From: Kiritimatiellaeota bacterium B1221
GTDB taxonomy: Bacteria; Verrucomicrobiota; Kiritimatiellia; SS1-B-03-39; UBA6053
NCBI GenBank assembly: GCA_029269125.1
Contig: JARHXX010000007.1
Location: 1 to 64,000, forward strand
Length of the DNA stretch: 64,000 bases
Reading direction: 5' to 3'
Under the pieces are notes generated by a model, which saw only the letters and a program-made list of their open reading frames with translations, searched no databases and was not told the DNA's origin. Positions 8,416 through 19,039 of the stretch are shown here, piece after piece (the first letter of the stretch is position 1; every line of letters starts with the position of its first letter). Both the position numbers and the translations under genes were made by a program.

Positions 8416-10974
8416 TTACCCCGGCAAAATCAACCGCAAACCATCCAAGCGCGGCGCCGCCTTTTCCAGGGCTTCCGTAAGATCCTGTTTTTGCTGACGC
8501 AATTGCTGAACTTCTTCATCACGCACGTGATCATTGATGTTCTTTAAATCCTCCAGACGCTGAATTTCGGCATCCATTTTCTCCGTCAGACTTTCCAGCG
8601 CCCTGGAAATGATTTTCTGGCTCTTGACCTGTGCCCGCCGGGTGGCATCGTGCACCCGGTCCGGCAACCATTCCTGACGGAAAGCCGTGTGGGCAAGCAC
8701 GCTGCTGATATCGCCAGCATCTTCTAAAATTTCCGGTACTTTGCATTCCCGCCCCATGGCATTCACCGTGACCCGCAACGGAATCGCAGGCAAATAGCGG
8801 GAGACCTGCCACGCCGGAGGCGCCACCGCCTCCAACACAAACAGCGCCTGCAGCATCGGTCGCTCAATTTCCGGGGAAACGGCCGAAACCGCGGTGCCCT
8901 GAAGCGACTGCAGGGACGCATCCATGCCTTCCCGAACCAGCGGATGGTCCCAGGTGATCAAATCCAGATCTTCGCGCGACAAGGCCAGACTTCGATCGGT
9001 GGTAAACCGCAATCCTTCAGCCCGCAAAGACAAATCCCCTTTATCGAAAGGACCGGATTTCAGTAAAAACTCCTTTTCCCGCAAGTTCTCCATTTCCAGC
9101 CCCAATTGCCCCCAAAGTTTTTCGATAAAGGGAAGCAGGGCCTCATCCGCATCACTCTCCTCCAGGGCTTCCATCAAATCGCGGTCCGGTTCCGCCAACG
9201 CATGCTTCCAAGCCAAAAGTTTTTGGGTGCCGGAGCGGTTTTCCGCCTCTAACTTCTCCACCATGGCCCGGGTATCCGCCAACAGGCTTTCATCCACATT
9301 CCCCAGACGGTCCTGAAAAAGTTCCAAACAACGTTTCCCACAGGTCAACGGACGATCAAACGCCCCTAAACCTTCGTGCAACCAGCGCAACCAATCCGCC
9401 TCCTCCGTGTCGGCCAGAACCGGCAAATGAATATGAAATTCCGCCTGCTGTCCAATGCGGTCCAGGCGGCCAATCCGCTGCTCGATCCGCTCCGGATCAT
9501 GCGGCAGATCAAACAATATCAAATGACGCACAAACTGAAAATTACGACCTTCCCCGCCGATATCCGAAGCGATCATCAACCGCGCACCCTCCGGATCCGC
9601 AAACCATGCCGCCTGCCGGTCCCGTTCCAGCAAATGCTGTTCCTCATGAAACAACACCGGAGGCGGATCCATAAACCCTAATAAACTTTTACTGATGGCC
9701 TTCACTTGTGCGGGCGTCCGCGTCATCAACAGCACTTTCTCTTGCGGACGGGCCTCCAAAAATTCTTTCAGCCAGGACGTTTTATCCGTCGACAAATACA
9801 AGGGATGGGCGATCCGTTTCGGAAATCCGGGTATATGTTCCCGGGTATTTCGGAACAAAATACGCCCGGGCCCGTGACAGGTCAGCAACTGACGCAAGGC
9901 CCCGTCCTCCCCCGCCTCTTTCAGTTTTTCCGCCTCTTCCGCAACCCGGACGTAAGCCAACTGCTCTTCGCGAAAGTCTTCCAGCGAAGGATAGCGATCC
10001 GGATCCAACATTTTTAATTGGGCATAATGGGTTTCGTCCCCCATTTGACCCGGCGTCGCAGTGAGCAATAATACCCCGGGTACTGAAACGGCCAACCCGG
10101 CCACCGCGCAATATTCCGGACTCGCCTCGTCTGACCGCCAAGCCAAATGATGCGCCTCATCCACAATCATCAATTCCCACTCTCCCGCTTCCGCCAAGGC
10201 CTGTACTTTCGGGGAGCCGGTCAGCAAATTGAGCGGACACAACACACATTGGTCATCAAAAAAGGGATTGTCCTCCCCCGCCCGCGCAAGACGCTCCGCA
10301 TCCATAATGCTGAAAGTGAGATGGAACCGACGCAGCATTTCCACAAACCATTGATGGATCAAGGCATCCGGCACCACCACCAGAATCCGCTGTGCCCGCC
10401 CGGTCACCACCGCGTGGTGTAAAACCAGTCCCGCTTCAATGGTTTTCCCCAGGCCCACTTCATCCGCCAACAATACCCGGGGATGAATCCGCTGACTTAC
10501 CTCACGGGCAATGGAGATTTGATGCGGCAGCCACTCAATGCGCCCGCCCAGAAATCCCACGCCCGGATGCCCGCTGCGCTCGCGTACTTTTCGTAAAACC
10601 TGTTCGCGAAAATCAAAATCCGCCGACACCCCATCCGATCCCTGCAATAAATGGTCCAGCGGACCATTGGCCGCCACCACATCTTCCAAACCGGATTCCG
10701 GCAGGCGCTTCTTCGCCCCCACATACACCAGGCAACCCGCGTCCTCCTCCACCCGCTCCACCACCCAGCTCTCCCCGTCATGGTCCGTCACCCGATCGCC
10801 CACCAAAACCTGATAACGCGCAAGCGGTGCACTGCCCCAGGCGTAGGTACGCATTTCCCCGGTGGCCGGGAATAGCAGGCGCACCCGCGAAATATCAGCT
10901 TCTAATACGAGTCCCAAACCCAGTTCGGGTTCAGTCGTCGAGGTCCATCGTTGTCCGGGTGTAGGTATTTCCAT
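8416..10974 (-). CDS. rapA: RapA/HepA-type SWI2/SNF2 ATPase associated with RNA polymerase
   Basis: The protein has 852 residues. The N-terminal block (PGQRWTSTTEPELGLGLVLE, then LLFPATGE) aligns with the Tudor-like start of E. coli RapA, which fixes the start at the ATG at 10974 although GGAGG lies unusually close to it. Walker A is DEVGLGKTIEA and Walker B is VDEAHHL. A C-terminal helicase half includes IASDIGGEGRNFQ and RIEQRIGRLDRIGQ, and the C-terminus is rich in coiled coil. RapA recycles RNA polymerase after transcription. It is somewhat shorter than E. coli RapA (968). In-frame TTG and GTG codons upstream are less likely starts. It appears to be a single transcription unit. Confidence 0.88.
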   Translation of the reverse strand: MEIPTPGQRWTSTTEPELGLGLVLEADISRVRLLFPATGEMRTYAWGSAPLARYQVLVGDRVTDHDGESWVVERVEEDAGCLVYVGAKKRLPESGLEDVVAANGPLDHLLQGSDGVSADFDFREQVLRKVRERSGHPGVGFLGGRIEWLPHQISIAREVSQRIHPRVLLADEVGLGKTIEAGLVLHHAVVTGRAQRILVVVPDALIHQWFVEMLRRFHLTFSIMDAERLARAGEDNPFFDDQCVLCPLNLLTGSPKVQALAEAGEWELMIVDEAHHLAWRSDEASPEYCAVAGLAVSVPGVLLLTATPGQMGDETHYAQLKMLDPDRYPSLEDFREEQLAYVRVAEEAEKLKEAGEDGALRQLLTCHGPGRILFRNTREHIPGFPKRIAHPLYLSTDKTSWLKEFLEARPQEKVLLMTRTPAQVKAISKSLLGFMDPPPVLFHEEQHLLERDRQAAWFADPEGARLMIASDIGGEGRNFQFVRHLILFDLPHDPERIEQRIGRLDRIGQQAEFHIHLPVLADTEEADWLRWLHEGLGAFDRPLTCGKRCLELFQDRLGNVDESLLADTRAMVEKLEAENRSGTQKLLAWKHALAEPDRDLMEALEESDADEALLPFIEKLWGQLGLEMENLREKEFLLKSGPFDKGDLSLRAEGLRFTTDRSLALSREDLDLITWDHPLVREGMDASLQSLQGTAVSAVSPEIERPMLQALFVLEAVAPPAWQVSRYLPAIPLRVTVNAMGRECKVPEILEDAGDISSVLAHTAFRQEWLPDRVHDATRRAQVKSQKIISRALESLTEKMDAEIQRLEDLKNINDHVRDEEVQQLRQQKQDLTEALEKAAPRLDGLRLILPG

Positions 10975-11037
10975 CCCTCCGCTTATATGCAAACTATCAC
11001 TCTTTTGCGAGATCAGGATCACTCCGTCAAAAACCAA

Positions 11038-11218
11038 CGAAAATCAAGAATCCTAAGTGGCACGCCCCCCGAAAAAGGTCTCTCAACCTGAAATTACCCT
11101 GCAACTTTTTAAATCACGGAAACGTCCGTGTCCGCTTGGCAAATGCGACTACAAATTCAACAATCCCGAATATGATTTTGTTCCGGAAAAGTTTTTGCCT
11201 ATGAAATCATACGTCCAA
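11038..11218. other. intergenic region upstream of rapA
   Basis: About 180 bases between the rapA start and the 3' end of the broken rhamnosidase gene. It should hold the rapA promoter. An open frame with a GTG start at 11057 runs through it on the plus strand, but its second half is antisense to the rhamnosidase and it resembles no family. Confidence 0.4.
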
Positions 11219-13602
11219 TCAGCCAACCTCTCTCATACCTCCGCTATCAAGAAAAACCTCCACACACATTGCTCCCCAGGCATGGCAGCGGCTGGAGCGG
11301 GGAGCAAACTCCTCCCATAACGTGCTGGAACCGGCTTCAATCATTTTTCCGTAAAGCCGCCGGCAAAGTATGCGTGCTTCCTCCTCAAACCCGTATCGCC
11401 GGAGTGCCCGGCAGAAGTAGGCCAGAGACTGGGGGGTATTACAGAGCACCGCGCGCTCCTGAATTTCAAGAACATCCCCGCTTTCCTCGGCAATCAGAGG
11501 CGTGGTCCGCTTCAGCCAATTCACCGGATAGACCTCCCTCAGACAGTTCCGAAGTACAGAGCAGGCTTCCTCTGAGCTCAACATCCCGCTGTCGATGGCA
11601 TAGCCTGCCGTAATCTGATACCATTTCGGTGCCCGCCAGGGCCGGAAGGCCGTTTCCTTTTCACCGGCTCTCAACTCCGCGGGTTCCCCCCGGTCCGCCG
11701 CCACATAGAGTTCCCAGTCCACCGTGTTAAAGGCCAGCTCCACTGTCCACTCGGCGGCATCATTTTCCCCGGGCATCTGAACCGTCCAATGTTCAAAAGG
11801 AGCCGGACGGGTCCAGCTGTTCTCGGGTGTGACATCCAGCACCAGTTGCCCGCCCGCCCAAAGAAAGCTTCACAGCTCCATGTGCAGCCACCCGCAGGGT
11901 TTTCGGACTTTTTGTCCAGCGGAAACGGAGCGTTACCGGAGGCTGCGGTTCAATAGAGAAAAAGTCCAAAGCGCCACTGTGGTGATAATTCCACCAGTGA
12001 ATTTTTTCATGTTCAGAGCTGCTGTCGGCATCGCGTATGCGTTCACCCGTCCAGAATACCGACCGCCAGACTTCCCGAAGCCGGCATGCTTTTTCAAGAA
12101 AATCTTTCGACCGTGGGTCTTCAAGTTTTTGCCAAGACCGATAAGCTTTCCCAGGCGGAAGCCCAGAGGGCATTTAAACCGGCAGAACGCGGATGCTTCG
12201 CGAGTTCAAAACTGTTACAGAGAAATACCCATCCGGGCACATTGCAAAGCAGCCCATCCCCATCGGCAAATTTTTCAAAACTCGCCACCCCGGAGAGCGC
12301 CGCGGGGTAAGCCATGCGAGCCGTTTCCAGATCACCGGTTGATTCCGTATAGTCCAATACACTCCGGGCAAAAGAAATACTGAAATCCGGGATCACCCCC
12401 TGGTGGGGCGAACTGGGATAACACATACGTAACACGCCCTCCGCATCGGCTCCCCGCAAATACTGTCGGAGCCAGCGCCGGTAAGGTGCCCAGGTGCCAA
12501 AAAGGAGAGGAAAGGCTTTTCCATAGACCGCGGGATCATTGTACTGCCCCCTTTCCCGTCTCGGACAATCATTCAAAAGATCGTCACAACACAGTCTGAC
12601 CGTCCGGGCGGCGGCCGCAAGGATTTTCTGATCCGTCACCGGCAGGGATTCCGCCCGGTCCTGCCAAATTTCTTCTAAAGGACGTTGATACTCACGGATT
12701 GCGAGGTGATGCACCTTCACAGCATCCGGCAACGCCAAATAACGGAGTGCCCTCTTTTCAAAAGAGTCCCATCTCCGCGTACCGACAGGCAACTCCAGCC
12801 GGTCACGGAAATCCCCCCCCGCATATTGATAGTCGGGCAGACCCGTCGGTTCCAGCGACTCGCCGTGAAGAATGTCGCAGGTCACGGCCCGGGAAGCGCT
12901 CAGTTCCAACTCAATAAAACCAAAAACCTCCTCACCAAAATCCCAAACCTGTTGTCCGGCTTTTTGGTGCAGCGGATGCGCTTTGAAGGTGCTTCCGGTG
13001 AACTGTGGCAAATCGGAGGGAATCAACCTCTCCCTACCGGGAAGTGGATGTCGGGCCACCACGGCGGGAGGTCCCCACGCATCCGGAACCGGCGAAGTCA
13101 ACCATGCCGCCTGTGGCTGCTGTAAATCCACATGCTCCCCAAATCCAGCACAGGGGTGCAACTGAGGGGGATCCGGCAACTGACTTTCGCAGAGCGCGGC
13201 CCGCCAGATCCGTTTGTCATCCAACGAAATCCCCCCCAACTTCCCTTTGAGCAGCACCCCCGCCAAGCAGGGCTCATGAGACTGGGTCCGTTTGCCGATA
13301 TGCCAAACCCGCAGACGAAGAAAGTTGGATCCGGACAGCAGATAAGGAGAAAGGTCGAGTACGTCGTAGTATTGCCAAGGGGCCACTTCGCGGGGGGGAC
13401 CATGGTAAATCCATTGACCGTTCACCCACAAGGTAAGCCAACTTCCACAGCTCAGGGCGATCCAGCCATACGCAGAAAGGGTATCCGTCTCCACATCACA
13501 GGCAAAATCGGCATACTGCAGGGGCGCGACAGAAGCTCCTTCTACCCACCACCAGTCAGCCCCCTTCCAAAAGACTTCCGCCGCTTGCCTGTTCATCTCC
13601 AA
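11219..13602 (-). pseudogene. GH78-like alpha-L-rhamnosidase broken by two +1 frameshifts
   Basis: Three consecutive reading frames together make one glycosidase of about 790 residues: 13602-12121, 12173-11793 and 11842-11219. The first part carries N-terminal beta domains (LTLWVNGQWIYHG) and the start of the (alpha/alpha)6 barrel with NDCPRRERGQY, corresponding to the GH78 DCPQR-E motif. The last part has the barrel end (TLWEEFAP, CHAWGA) of GH78 proteins. The first shift is in an A5 run (T's at 12126-12130); removing one base restores the reading VLAKLEDP. The second lies near 11865-11872 (ctttctttg region); removing one base restores WAGGQLVLDV. No other decay is visible. It follows the SGNH esterase with a 3-bp gap. 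Confidence 0.8.
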
Positions 13603-13605
13603 AAT

Positions 13606-14244
13606 TTACCGGTCAAAGCCGATGCCTTTCAGAAAACTTCTGGCAATGATCATATGACCGGTTTTGTTCGGGTGTACCCGGTCCCAGCACAGGGATTGGG
13701 TGGGTTGATGCACCATAAAGGCATCAAAGGCCGCTTGAACATCCACAAATACCGCATCAAATTCTTGGGCCAGCTTTTCCACCACCTCAGAGTAGTCATC
13801 CATCATTTTTCGCATGGGCTCATCCTTGGCAGGTTCTAAATAATAAGGGGTCATCAAGACCAAGCCTTTCAAAGAAGGACGTACATCGCTCAGAATTTTC
13901 CGGTAGGTTTCTTCATATTTTTTCAGATCGACCTGTTCCATATAAATTTTAGAATCAAATTGGCGCCACACGTCATTGATGCCGATCATCACCGATAACC
14001 AGTCAGGCGCCAAATCCACCACATCCGACTGCCAGCGTTCTTCCAAATTGGTCACCCGATTCCCGCTAATCCCGGTATTCAGCACCCGCAGATTCAGCTC
14101 GGGGTATGCCGCGTACAACATGCTGTTCACCATCGCCACATATCCCTCACCCAGTTCAGCTTTGGCACCCACGGGGCGCCCACGTCCACAGTCCGTAATC
14201 GAATCACCGGTAAATAATATGGTCTGACCATCTTTTAACTTCAT
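13606..14244 (-). CDS. SGNH/GDSL hydrolase, probable carbohydrate acetylesterase
   Basis: A 212-residue SGNH hydrolase without a signal peptide. Block I is FTGDSIT with nucleophile Ser15, block II has NTGISGNR (Gly), block III is GINDVW (Asn), and block V is DRVHPNKTGH with Asp188 and His191 completing the triad. Family relatives deacetylate polysaccharides or oligosaccharides. It is the first gene of a unit with the GH78-like rhamnosidase (3-bp gap), so deacetylation of rhamnose-containing glycans before glycosidic cleavage is a reasonable guess. Divergent from the PAS phosphatase gene. Confidence 0.88.
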   Translation of the reverse strand: MKLKDGQTILFTGDSITDCGRGRPVGAKAELGEGYVAMVNSMLYAAYPELNLRVLNTGISGNRVTNLEERWQSDVVDLAPDWLSVMIGINDVWRQFDSKIYMEQVDLKKYEETYRKILSDVRPSLKGLVLMTPYYLEPAKDEPMRKMMDDYSEVVEKLAQEFDAVFVDVQAAFDAFMVHQPTQSLCWDRVHPNKTGHMIIARSFLKGIGFDR

Positions 14245-14288
14245 ATCTAATCCTTATAAGTTGGAGTTGAGAACTTTTCCCTGTGTCC

Positions 14289-14304
14289 GACATCCCCGGA
14301 TGTC
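14289..14304. promoter_or_regulatory. 16-bp perfect palindrome in a divergent intergenic region
   Basis: gacatccc/cggatgtc-type palindrome (gacatccccggatgtc) in the 180-bp region between the divergent esterase and PAS-phosphatase genes. It could be an operator or a small hairpin. There is no T tail, so termination is unlikely. The rest of the region shows nothing definite apart from AAGGAG before the phosphatase start. Confidence 0.35.
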
Positions 14305-14424
14305 TACTCAAAACTCATTATAGTTTCGAATTTTCGCAGAAAATCATCCCCTTGATATCTCTTGTGTCAAACCGTCGCTCCACTTAGGTTAAAAGTATGA
14401 AAAACCCGCGTCCAAGGAGAAAAC

Positions 14425-15669
14425 ATGATTCCTGAAGATACCGAATTGCTGCGTCAGTTGATGGACAATATGACAGACAATATCTATTTTAAAGACCTCA
14501 ACTCCAAGTTCATCATGATGAACCGGGCCAGCGCGCAATGGAACGGTTTCGCCAGCCCTGAAGATGCCATCGGTAAAAGTGACTTTGACCTGTTTACCGA
14601 AGAGTTTGCCCAGTCAGCCCGAAAAGATGAACTGAAGATCTTTGAAACCGGCCAGCCGTTATCCAGTAAAGAGGAACATGCCGTATGGGCCGACGGTCAT
14701 ATGAGATGGGTCTCAAGCACCAAAGTTCCCCTGCGCGGCACCGAGGGAAATATTGCCGGCTGTATTGGAATCGGGCGGGATATCACCGAGCTCAAAAACA
14801 AAGAAGCCGAGCTCGAGGCGGCGACCGAAAAACTGCGGCACACCAATGAACAACTCCGGGAGATCAATGCGCAAATTTCCGAGGATCTCCAGATGGCAGC
14901 CCATCTGCAACAAACCTTCCTGCCCAAAAATTACCCTGTCTTTCTCTCGTCCGAAAACCAATCCCTGCTCGATTTCCATTATTTCTACGAATCCGACAGT
15001 GCGATTGGCGGAGATTATTGCTCCATATATCAGCTCGACGACCACCGGGCCGGCCTCCTGATCTGTGATGCCATGGGACACGGCGTCCGCGCGGCCCTTA
15101 TCACCGGAATTATCCGCACCCTTTCCGAGAACCTTGCCCGAAAACCGCGATCTGCCGGCGGATTTCTCACCGCATTGAATCAGCAACTTTACCCCATGTT
15201 AAAAAACGAAGATGCCTTTTTGTTTGTCACCGCCTGTTGCCTGATCATCGATGTTCGAAGCGCCGAATTAACCGGGGCCATCGCGGGACACCCCGTTCCG
15301 TTTCTCATCCGGCCACAACAGGGCGGCGTGTCCGCTCTGCCCGTCGAGGAATCCGTCAAAGGCCCCGCCTTGTCAATAAATGAGAACTTTCAATACGAAA
15401 CATTTTCACTCACCCTCAGGCCCGGAGATGGCGTGGTGATGATGACCGACGGTATTTTTGAAGCCGTCAATGAATCCGACGAAGAGTTTGGTCTGTCACA
15501 AGTTCAGGAAACCCTTTATCGGCATCGGGATCTCCCCCTCACTGAACTCTTTCCTCAATTGATTCAGACCGCCCGCGACTACACCCAAAACCAAAAATTT
15601 GGCGACGACATTTGCATGCTCGGTTTCAAATTCAATGCCTTGGCAGATGCCCGGGATCTTGAAACGTAA
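14425..15669 (+). CDS. PAS-domain SpoIIE/RsbU-type protein phosphatase
   Basis: The protein has 414 residues. A PAS domain (about 8-125; DNIYFKDLNSKF, IGIGRDITELK exit helix) connects through a coiled-coil helix (about 125-160) to a PP2C-like SpoIIE phosphatase domain (about 165-405). The metal-binding aspartates are visible in IGGDYCS, CDAMGHGV, MMTDGIFE and FGDDIC. Such proteins dephosphorylate anti-sigma-factor antagonists and couple a PAS signal to a sigma-factor partner switch. No antagonist or anti-sigma gene is adjacent. A good ribosome site (AAGGAG) precedes the ATG. Confidence 0.9.
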   Translation: MIPEDTELLRQLMDNMTDNIYFKDLNSKFIMMNRASAQWNGFASPEDAIGKSDFDLFTEEFAQSARKDELKIFETGQPLSSKEEHAVWADGHMRWVSSTKVPLRGTEGNIAGCIGIGRDITELKNKEAELEAATEKLRHTNEQLREINAQISEDLQMAAHLQQTFLPKNYPVFLSSENQSLLDFHYFYESDSAIGGDYCSIYQLDDHRAGLLICDAMGHGVRAALITGIIRTLSENLARKPRSAGGFLTALNQQLYPMLKNEDAFLFVTACCLIIDVRSAELTGAIAGHPVPFLIRPQQGGVSALPVEESVKGPALSINENFQYETFSLTLRPGDGVVMMTDGIFEAVNESDEEFGLSQVQETLYRHRDLPLTELFPQLIQTARDYTQNQKFGDDICMLGFKFNALADARDLET

Positions 15670-15742
15670 ATCCCGAGAACCGGTTAAAAATACGGTCCGT
15701 CCGGGGTTTATTCATAATACTCTGGGAAATTTCGAAAAGACT

Positions 15743-16792
15743 TTAAGTCTGCGCCACCAAAATTTCGTCCAGCTCACTCAAAAACCGGTCCATCTGTGCG
15801 TCGGTGCCAATGGTAATCCGCAAGTAGTCCCCCGTAAGCTCACCGGGGAAATAGCGCACAAAAATTTGCCGTTCACGCAAGGTGTCAAAAACAACCTGGG
15901 CATCCACACCTGTCGGCACTTTGGCAAACAGGAAATTGGTTTGGGAAGGCAGCACCGAAAACCCCTGTTCACTCAAAGCCTTTGCAATCCGATTGCGGGT
16001 CCCCCGGATCGCCGTGGCATTCTGTTGCATCCAGGCCTGATCTTTCACCGCTGCCAGCCCCACCCGCTGTGCAAATACATCGGTGTTGTAACTGTCTTTG
16101 ATTTTGTACAAGGCTTCCATCCATTGGGGAGACCCCATCAGATAGCCCAGTCGAATTCCCGCCAGACTGTAACTCTTTGAAAAGGTCCGGGAGATCAAAA
16201 CATTGTCGTATTTCGCCAACAGCGGCAGCATACTCTCATCCGCAAAATCCACATACGCCTCATCAATCAACACCCCGCCGGGACAGCGCTGAATCAGGGT
16301 TTCCACCTGCTCTGCCGACATCGCCAAACTGGTGGGTGCATTGGGCTGGGTGAGAAAGAAAAAATCCACATCCAACGCTTCGGGGACCTGCCAACTGAAG
16401 TCCGCGGCCAAAGGAAACGCCACCCTTTCCAGTTCAGCAATATCGCTTAAAACCGGATACAGGGAATAGGAGGGTTTCATGTACCCCACCCGTCCGCCAT
16501 GCTCGCAAAAGGCGCGGGTACACAGCGCCAGCGCCTCGTCACTGCCATTGGTCACCAACACCTGTGCCGGCGACAATCCATGCAGTTCCGCAATCGCCTC
16601 ACACAGATCTTTGCCGGTGGGGTGGGGATATTTGCGCAAATCATCCGCGCTGATATTCCCCAGTGCTTCAAACACTTTCGGGGATGGCGGATAGGCATTC
16701 TCGTTGGTATTGAGCTTGAGCAAATTCTGACCCGCCGGTTGCTCTCCGGGCACATAGGCGTGCAGGGGTTCGATGGATTTACGAATGGGCAT
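15743..16792 (-). CDS. hisC: histidinol-phosphate aminotransferase
   Basis: A 349-residue fold-type I PLP enzyme. NTNENAYPPSPKV near the start, the substrate region YPHPTGKDL, LIDEAYVDF, and the PLP lysine in SRTFSKSYSLAG (Lys206) are the HisC signatures. It catalyses transamination between imidazole-acetol phosphate and glutamate in histidine synthesis. Its ATG overlaps the hisD stop as TGATG, so it is translationally coupled and is the last gene of the operon. Confidence 0.93.
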   Translation of the reverse strand: MPIRKSIEPLHAYVPGEQPAGQNLLKLNTNENAYPPSPKVFEALGNISADDLRKYPHPTGKDLCEAIAELHGLSPAQVLVTNGSDEALALCTRAFCEHGGRVGYMKPSYSLYPVLSDIAELERVAFPLAADFSWQVPEALDVDFFFLTQPNAPTSLAMSAEQVETLIQRCPGGVLIDEAYVDFADESMLPLLAKYDNVLISRTFSKSYSLAGIRLGYLMGSPQWMEALYKIKDSYNTDVFAQRVGLAAVKDQAWMQQNATAIRGTRNRIAKALSEQGFSVLPSQTNFLFAKVPTGVDAQVVFDTLRERQIFVRYFPGELTGDYLRITIGTDAQMDRFLSELDEILVAQT

Positions 16793-18102
16793 CAGTCCTC
16801 TCCAAAACGAACCCGGGCGGATTGAACATGTCCGTCCAACCCTTCCACGCGGCCAAAGGCTTCAATCACCGGCATCACTTCCCGAAGATCTTTCCGGGTC
16901 AATTGAATCAAGCTGGAACGACGCATAAAGTCATCCACCGTCAATCCAGAGAACATCGCCGCCGCCCCGCCTGTGGGAAGCACGTGACTGGGGCCGGCCG
17001 CAAAATCTCCGGCGGATTCAGGGGTCCAATGTCCCAGAAAAATCGCCCCGGCCGCACGGACTTTTTTGGCCCAGCGTCTGGGATTTCGCACCAACAGCTC
17101 CAAATGCTCGGCTGCAAACTGATTGATCAGTTCCATACCCTGCTCCAAGTCAGGAACCTGTACCGCCAGCACCCCGGTTTTCAAAATCGGAAGCAGTCGT
17201 TCATAGCGACTCAGTTTCTCAGCCTGCCGCATCAATTCCGGTCCCACCGCTTCAATCAGTTCCGCATGCGGGGTCACCAACAATGCTTTTTCATGACCGG
17301 TGCCATGTTCCGCCTGGGCCAACAGGTCGGCAGCGATATGGGCCGCGCTCGCCGAATCGTCCGCAAAAATTGCCACTTCACTGGGGCCGGCCACCGAATC
17401 CAGGGACACCTCGCCGTACACCAGTTTTTTGGCAGCCGTCACAAAAGCATTTCCCGGCCCGACGATCTTCTGAACTTTGGCAATTTTCTTCGTGCCGTAG
17501 GCCATCGCCCCAATGGCTTGCACGCCCCCGATCCGATAGATTTCAGTGACCCCGGCCATATCCAAAGCCGTCAACACGAAAGGATTCACCTCCCCCGCTT
17601 TGTTTGCAGGCGTACAGGCGACAATTTCTTTTACGCCGGCCGCCCGGGCAATGGTCGCGGTCATCAGCGAAGTGGAGGCCAGCGGAGCGGTTCCGCCGGG
17701 AATATACACCCCTACCCGGTCCAAGGGCACATACTGTTCGCCCAAACGTCCCCCAAGAGTGGTTTCCATTTCCCAATTTTCACGCTTGCCGGCTTTGGCA
17801 AAGGCAAAGATTCGTTTGTCCGCTTCCCGGGCCTGCTTCAGAAAATCACGATCCACACTTTTACGGGCCGCCGCAATTTCCTTTTTGGATACTTTCAACC
17901 CGGAAACCGCTAATTCCGGCGTATCAAATTTTTGAGCATACCGTATGACCGCCCCATCCCCTTCTTGACGGATCTCCTCCAGAATCGGACGGGCCACCGC
18001 TTCCGCGGAAGCATCAATCGCAGGCCGGGAGAGGAATCGGGTCACCACCGCGGATTTTTTATCGGTGGACCATTGGGCAGTTTTCATTTTTAAATTTTTC
18101 AT
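16792..18102 (-). CDS. hisD: histidinol dehydrogenase
   Basis: About 436 residues, the usual HisD length. Clear family blocks are [36 protein letters not shown]-type [21 protein letters not shown] with catalytic/zinc ligands, and [14 protein letters not shown]. The enzyme performs two NAD-dependent oxidations from histidinol to histidine. The start is uncertain: ATG at 18102 or 18087, or TTG at 18117 overlapping the zinc-ribbon gene; none has a strong ribosome site, consistent with coupling. Its place in an ExbB/ExbD operon is unusual. Confidence 0.92.
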   Translation of the reverse strand: MKNLKMKTAQWSTDKKSAVVTRFLSRPAIDASAEAVARPILEEIRQEGDGAVIRYAQKFDTPELAVSGLKVSKKEIAAARKSVDRDFLKQAREADKRIFAFAKAGKRENWEMETTLGGRLGEQYVPLDRVGVYIPGGTAPLASTSLMTATIARAAGVKEIVACTPANKAGEVNPFVLTALDMAGVTEIYRIGGVQAIGAMAYGTKKIAKVQKIVGPGNAFVTAAKKLVYGEVSLDSVAGPSEVAIFADDSASAAHIAADLLAQAEHGTGHEKALLVTPHAELIEAVGPELMRQAEKLSRYERLLPILKTGVLAVQVPDLEQGMELINQFAAEHLELLVRNPRRWAKKVRAAGAIFLGHWTPESAGDFAAGPSHVLPTGGAAAMFSGLTVDDFMRRSSLIQLTRKDLREVMPVIEAFGRVEGLDGHVQSARVRFGED

Positions 18103-18113
18103 AACAAAGGGGG

Positions 18114-18341
18114 TCAACGGCGAATCATTTCATTCAAAGTATTACATTTGGTACATTTGGAAAGCGGTACCCGGCGATTATCTATATAGATGTGATGGCA
18201 GTTCGTGCAACGAAAGATGTGAGCTTTCGGCGAGCGAAGATCATGATATCCCCGCTTGCGGTAGCGCCAGCCTAAATATACCAGCACCGAAAACTGCAGA
18301 AACAAGGGCCATAAATACAGATCGGATATGCTCATTTTCAT
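18114..18341 (-). CDS. small zinc-ribbon membrane protein
   Basis: The protein has 75 residues: a single membrane helix (about 7-24, WPLFLQFSVLVYLGW), a basic cytoplasmic stretch and a four-cysteine zinc ribbon with CTNC (45, 48) and CTKC (63, 66). No family is recognised. Its start overlaps the end of the upstream TonB-like gene by ATGA; a second ATG six bases on has a better-spaced GGAGAGGA. It lies between the envelope-energy genes and hisD. Confidence 0.7.
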   Translation of the reverse strand: MKMSISDLYLWPLFLQFSVLVYLGWRYRKRGYHDLRSPKAHIFRCTNCHHIYIDNRRVPLSKCTKCNTLNEMIRR

Positions 18342-19036
18342 TCCTCTCCCTCCGACGGAGCAAACGAAAAACGAAATCGAATCCGGGCTTCAATCTGAGA
18401 ACCCTCCCGACGAACCCTCCGTAAAACCCGGACAATATCACTGCGCAAATTTTCAGGAAGATCCATCGGATCCAGGATCAATGAAGTCAGTTGGCCTCCC
18501 TGATCAAAAGTCATATCCCCGGTCACCACCACACTGCCTCCGGACGGCTCGGGGGGAAGCCGGGATAATTCCAACTTTGATGAAGGGCCTTCCAAAACCT
18601 GCAAACGCCAAACCGAAGGAAATGCCGGCTTCGAGGCCGGCCTGTGATCCGAATACACGGTAACGGGCAGTTGGGACTGCATCGCCAAAGGCGGATGTAA
18701 AACCGCATCATCAAAAAGCAGGGACAAATTCACCGGTTCCAACCGGGTTAGTTGAACCGGACTTTTCAGCGGAGGTTCCACATTGCTGGCATTCTGCTCA
18801 ATCGCCCCGGAGAATCCCAAGGAGGACGGTAACGAAAACAAGGTGGGCGACCAGGTGCGCGCATCCAAATTTAAATAGGCGTAGAGCCGACTCTCCTGCG
18901 GTGCGGGTTGAGCGGGAGGCAAGGCTTGCGGAGGAAGCAACCACAGCGCATGCACCGTCAACGACAGCGACACCGCCAGGATCGGCAGGATCCAAGAAGG
19001 ATATTTGGGTTTCCCCACTGGAAATCTTCCCGCCAC
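18338..19036 (-). CDS. TonB-like periplasm-spanning protein
   Basis: This 232-residue protein has one N-terminal membrane helix (about 13-35, ILPILAVSLSLTVHALWLL), a Pro-rich linker (ALPPAQPAPQ) and a C-terminal domain ending in a beta-type segment (ARIRFRFSF). Its place directly after ExbB and ExbD, the single anchor and the Pro-rich linker fit a TonB/TolA-type energy transducer, but the C-terminal domain is not recognisably canonical TonB. Gaps to neighbours are minimal (3 bp, then a 4-bp overlap). Confidence 0.6.
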   Translation of the reverse strand: MAGRFPVGKPKYPSWILPILAVSLSLTVHALWLLPPQALPPAQPAPQESRLYAYLNLDARTWSPTLFSLPSSLGFSGAIEQNASNVEPPLKSPVQLTRLEPVNLSLLFDDAVLHPPLAMQSQLPVTVYSDHRPASKPAFPSVWRLQVLEGPSSKLELSRLPPEPSGGSVVVTGDMTFDQGGQLTSLILDPMDLPENLRSDIVRVLRRVRREGSQIEARIRFRFSFAPSEGEE

Positions 19037-19039
19037 GAC

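Noticed and set aside
11057..11320. 87-residue plus-strand frame with GTG start near the rapA promoter
   Set aside because: Its second half is antisense to the rhamnosidase gene, and its first half matches nothing recognised; no ribosome site.
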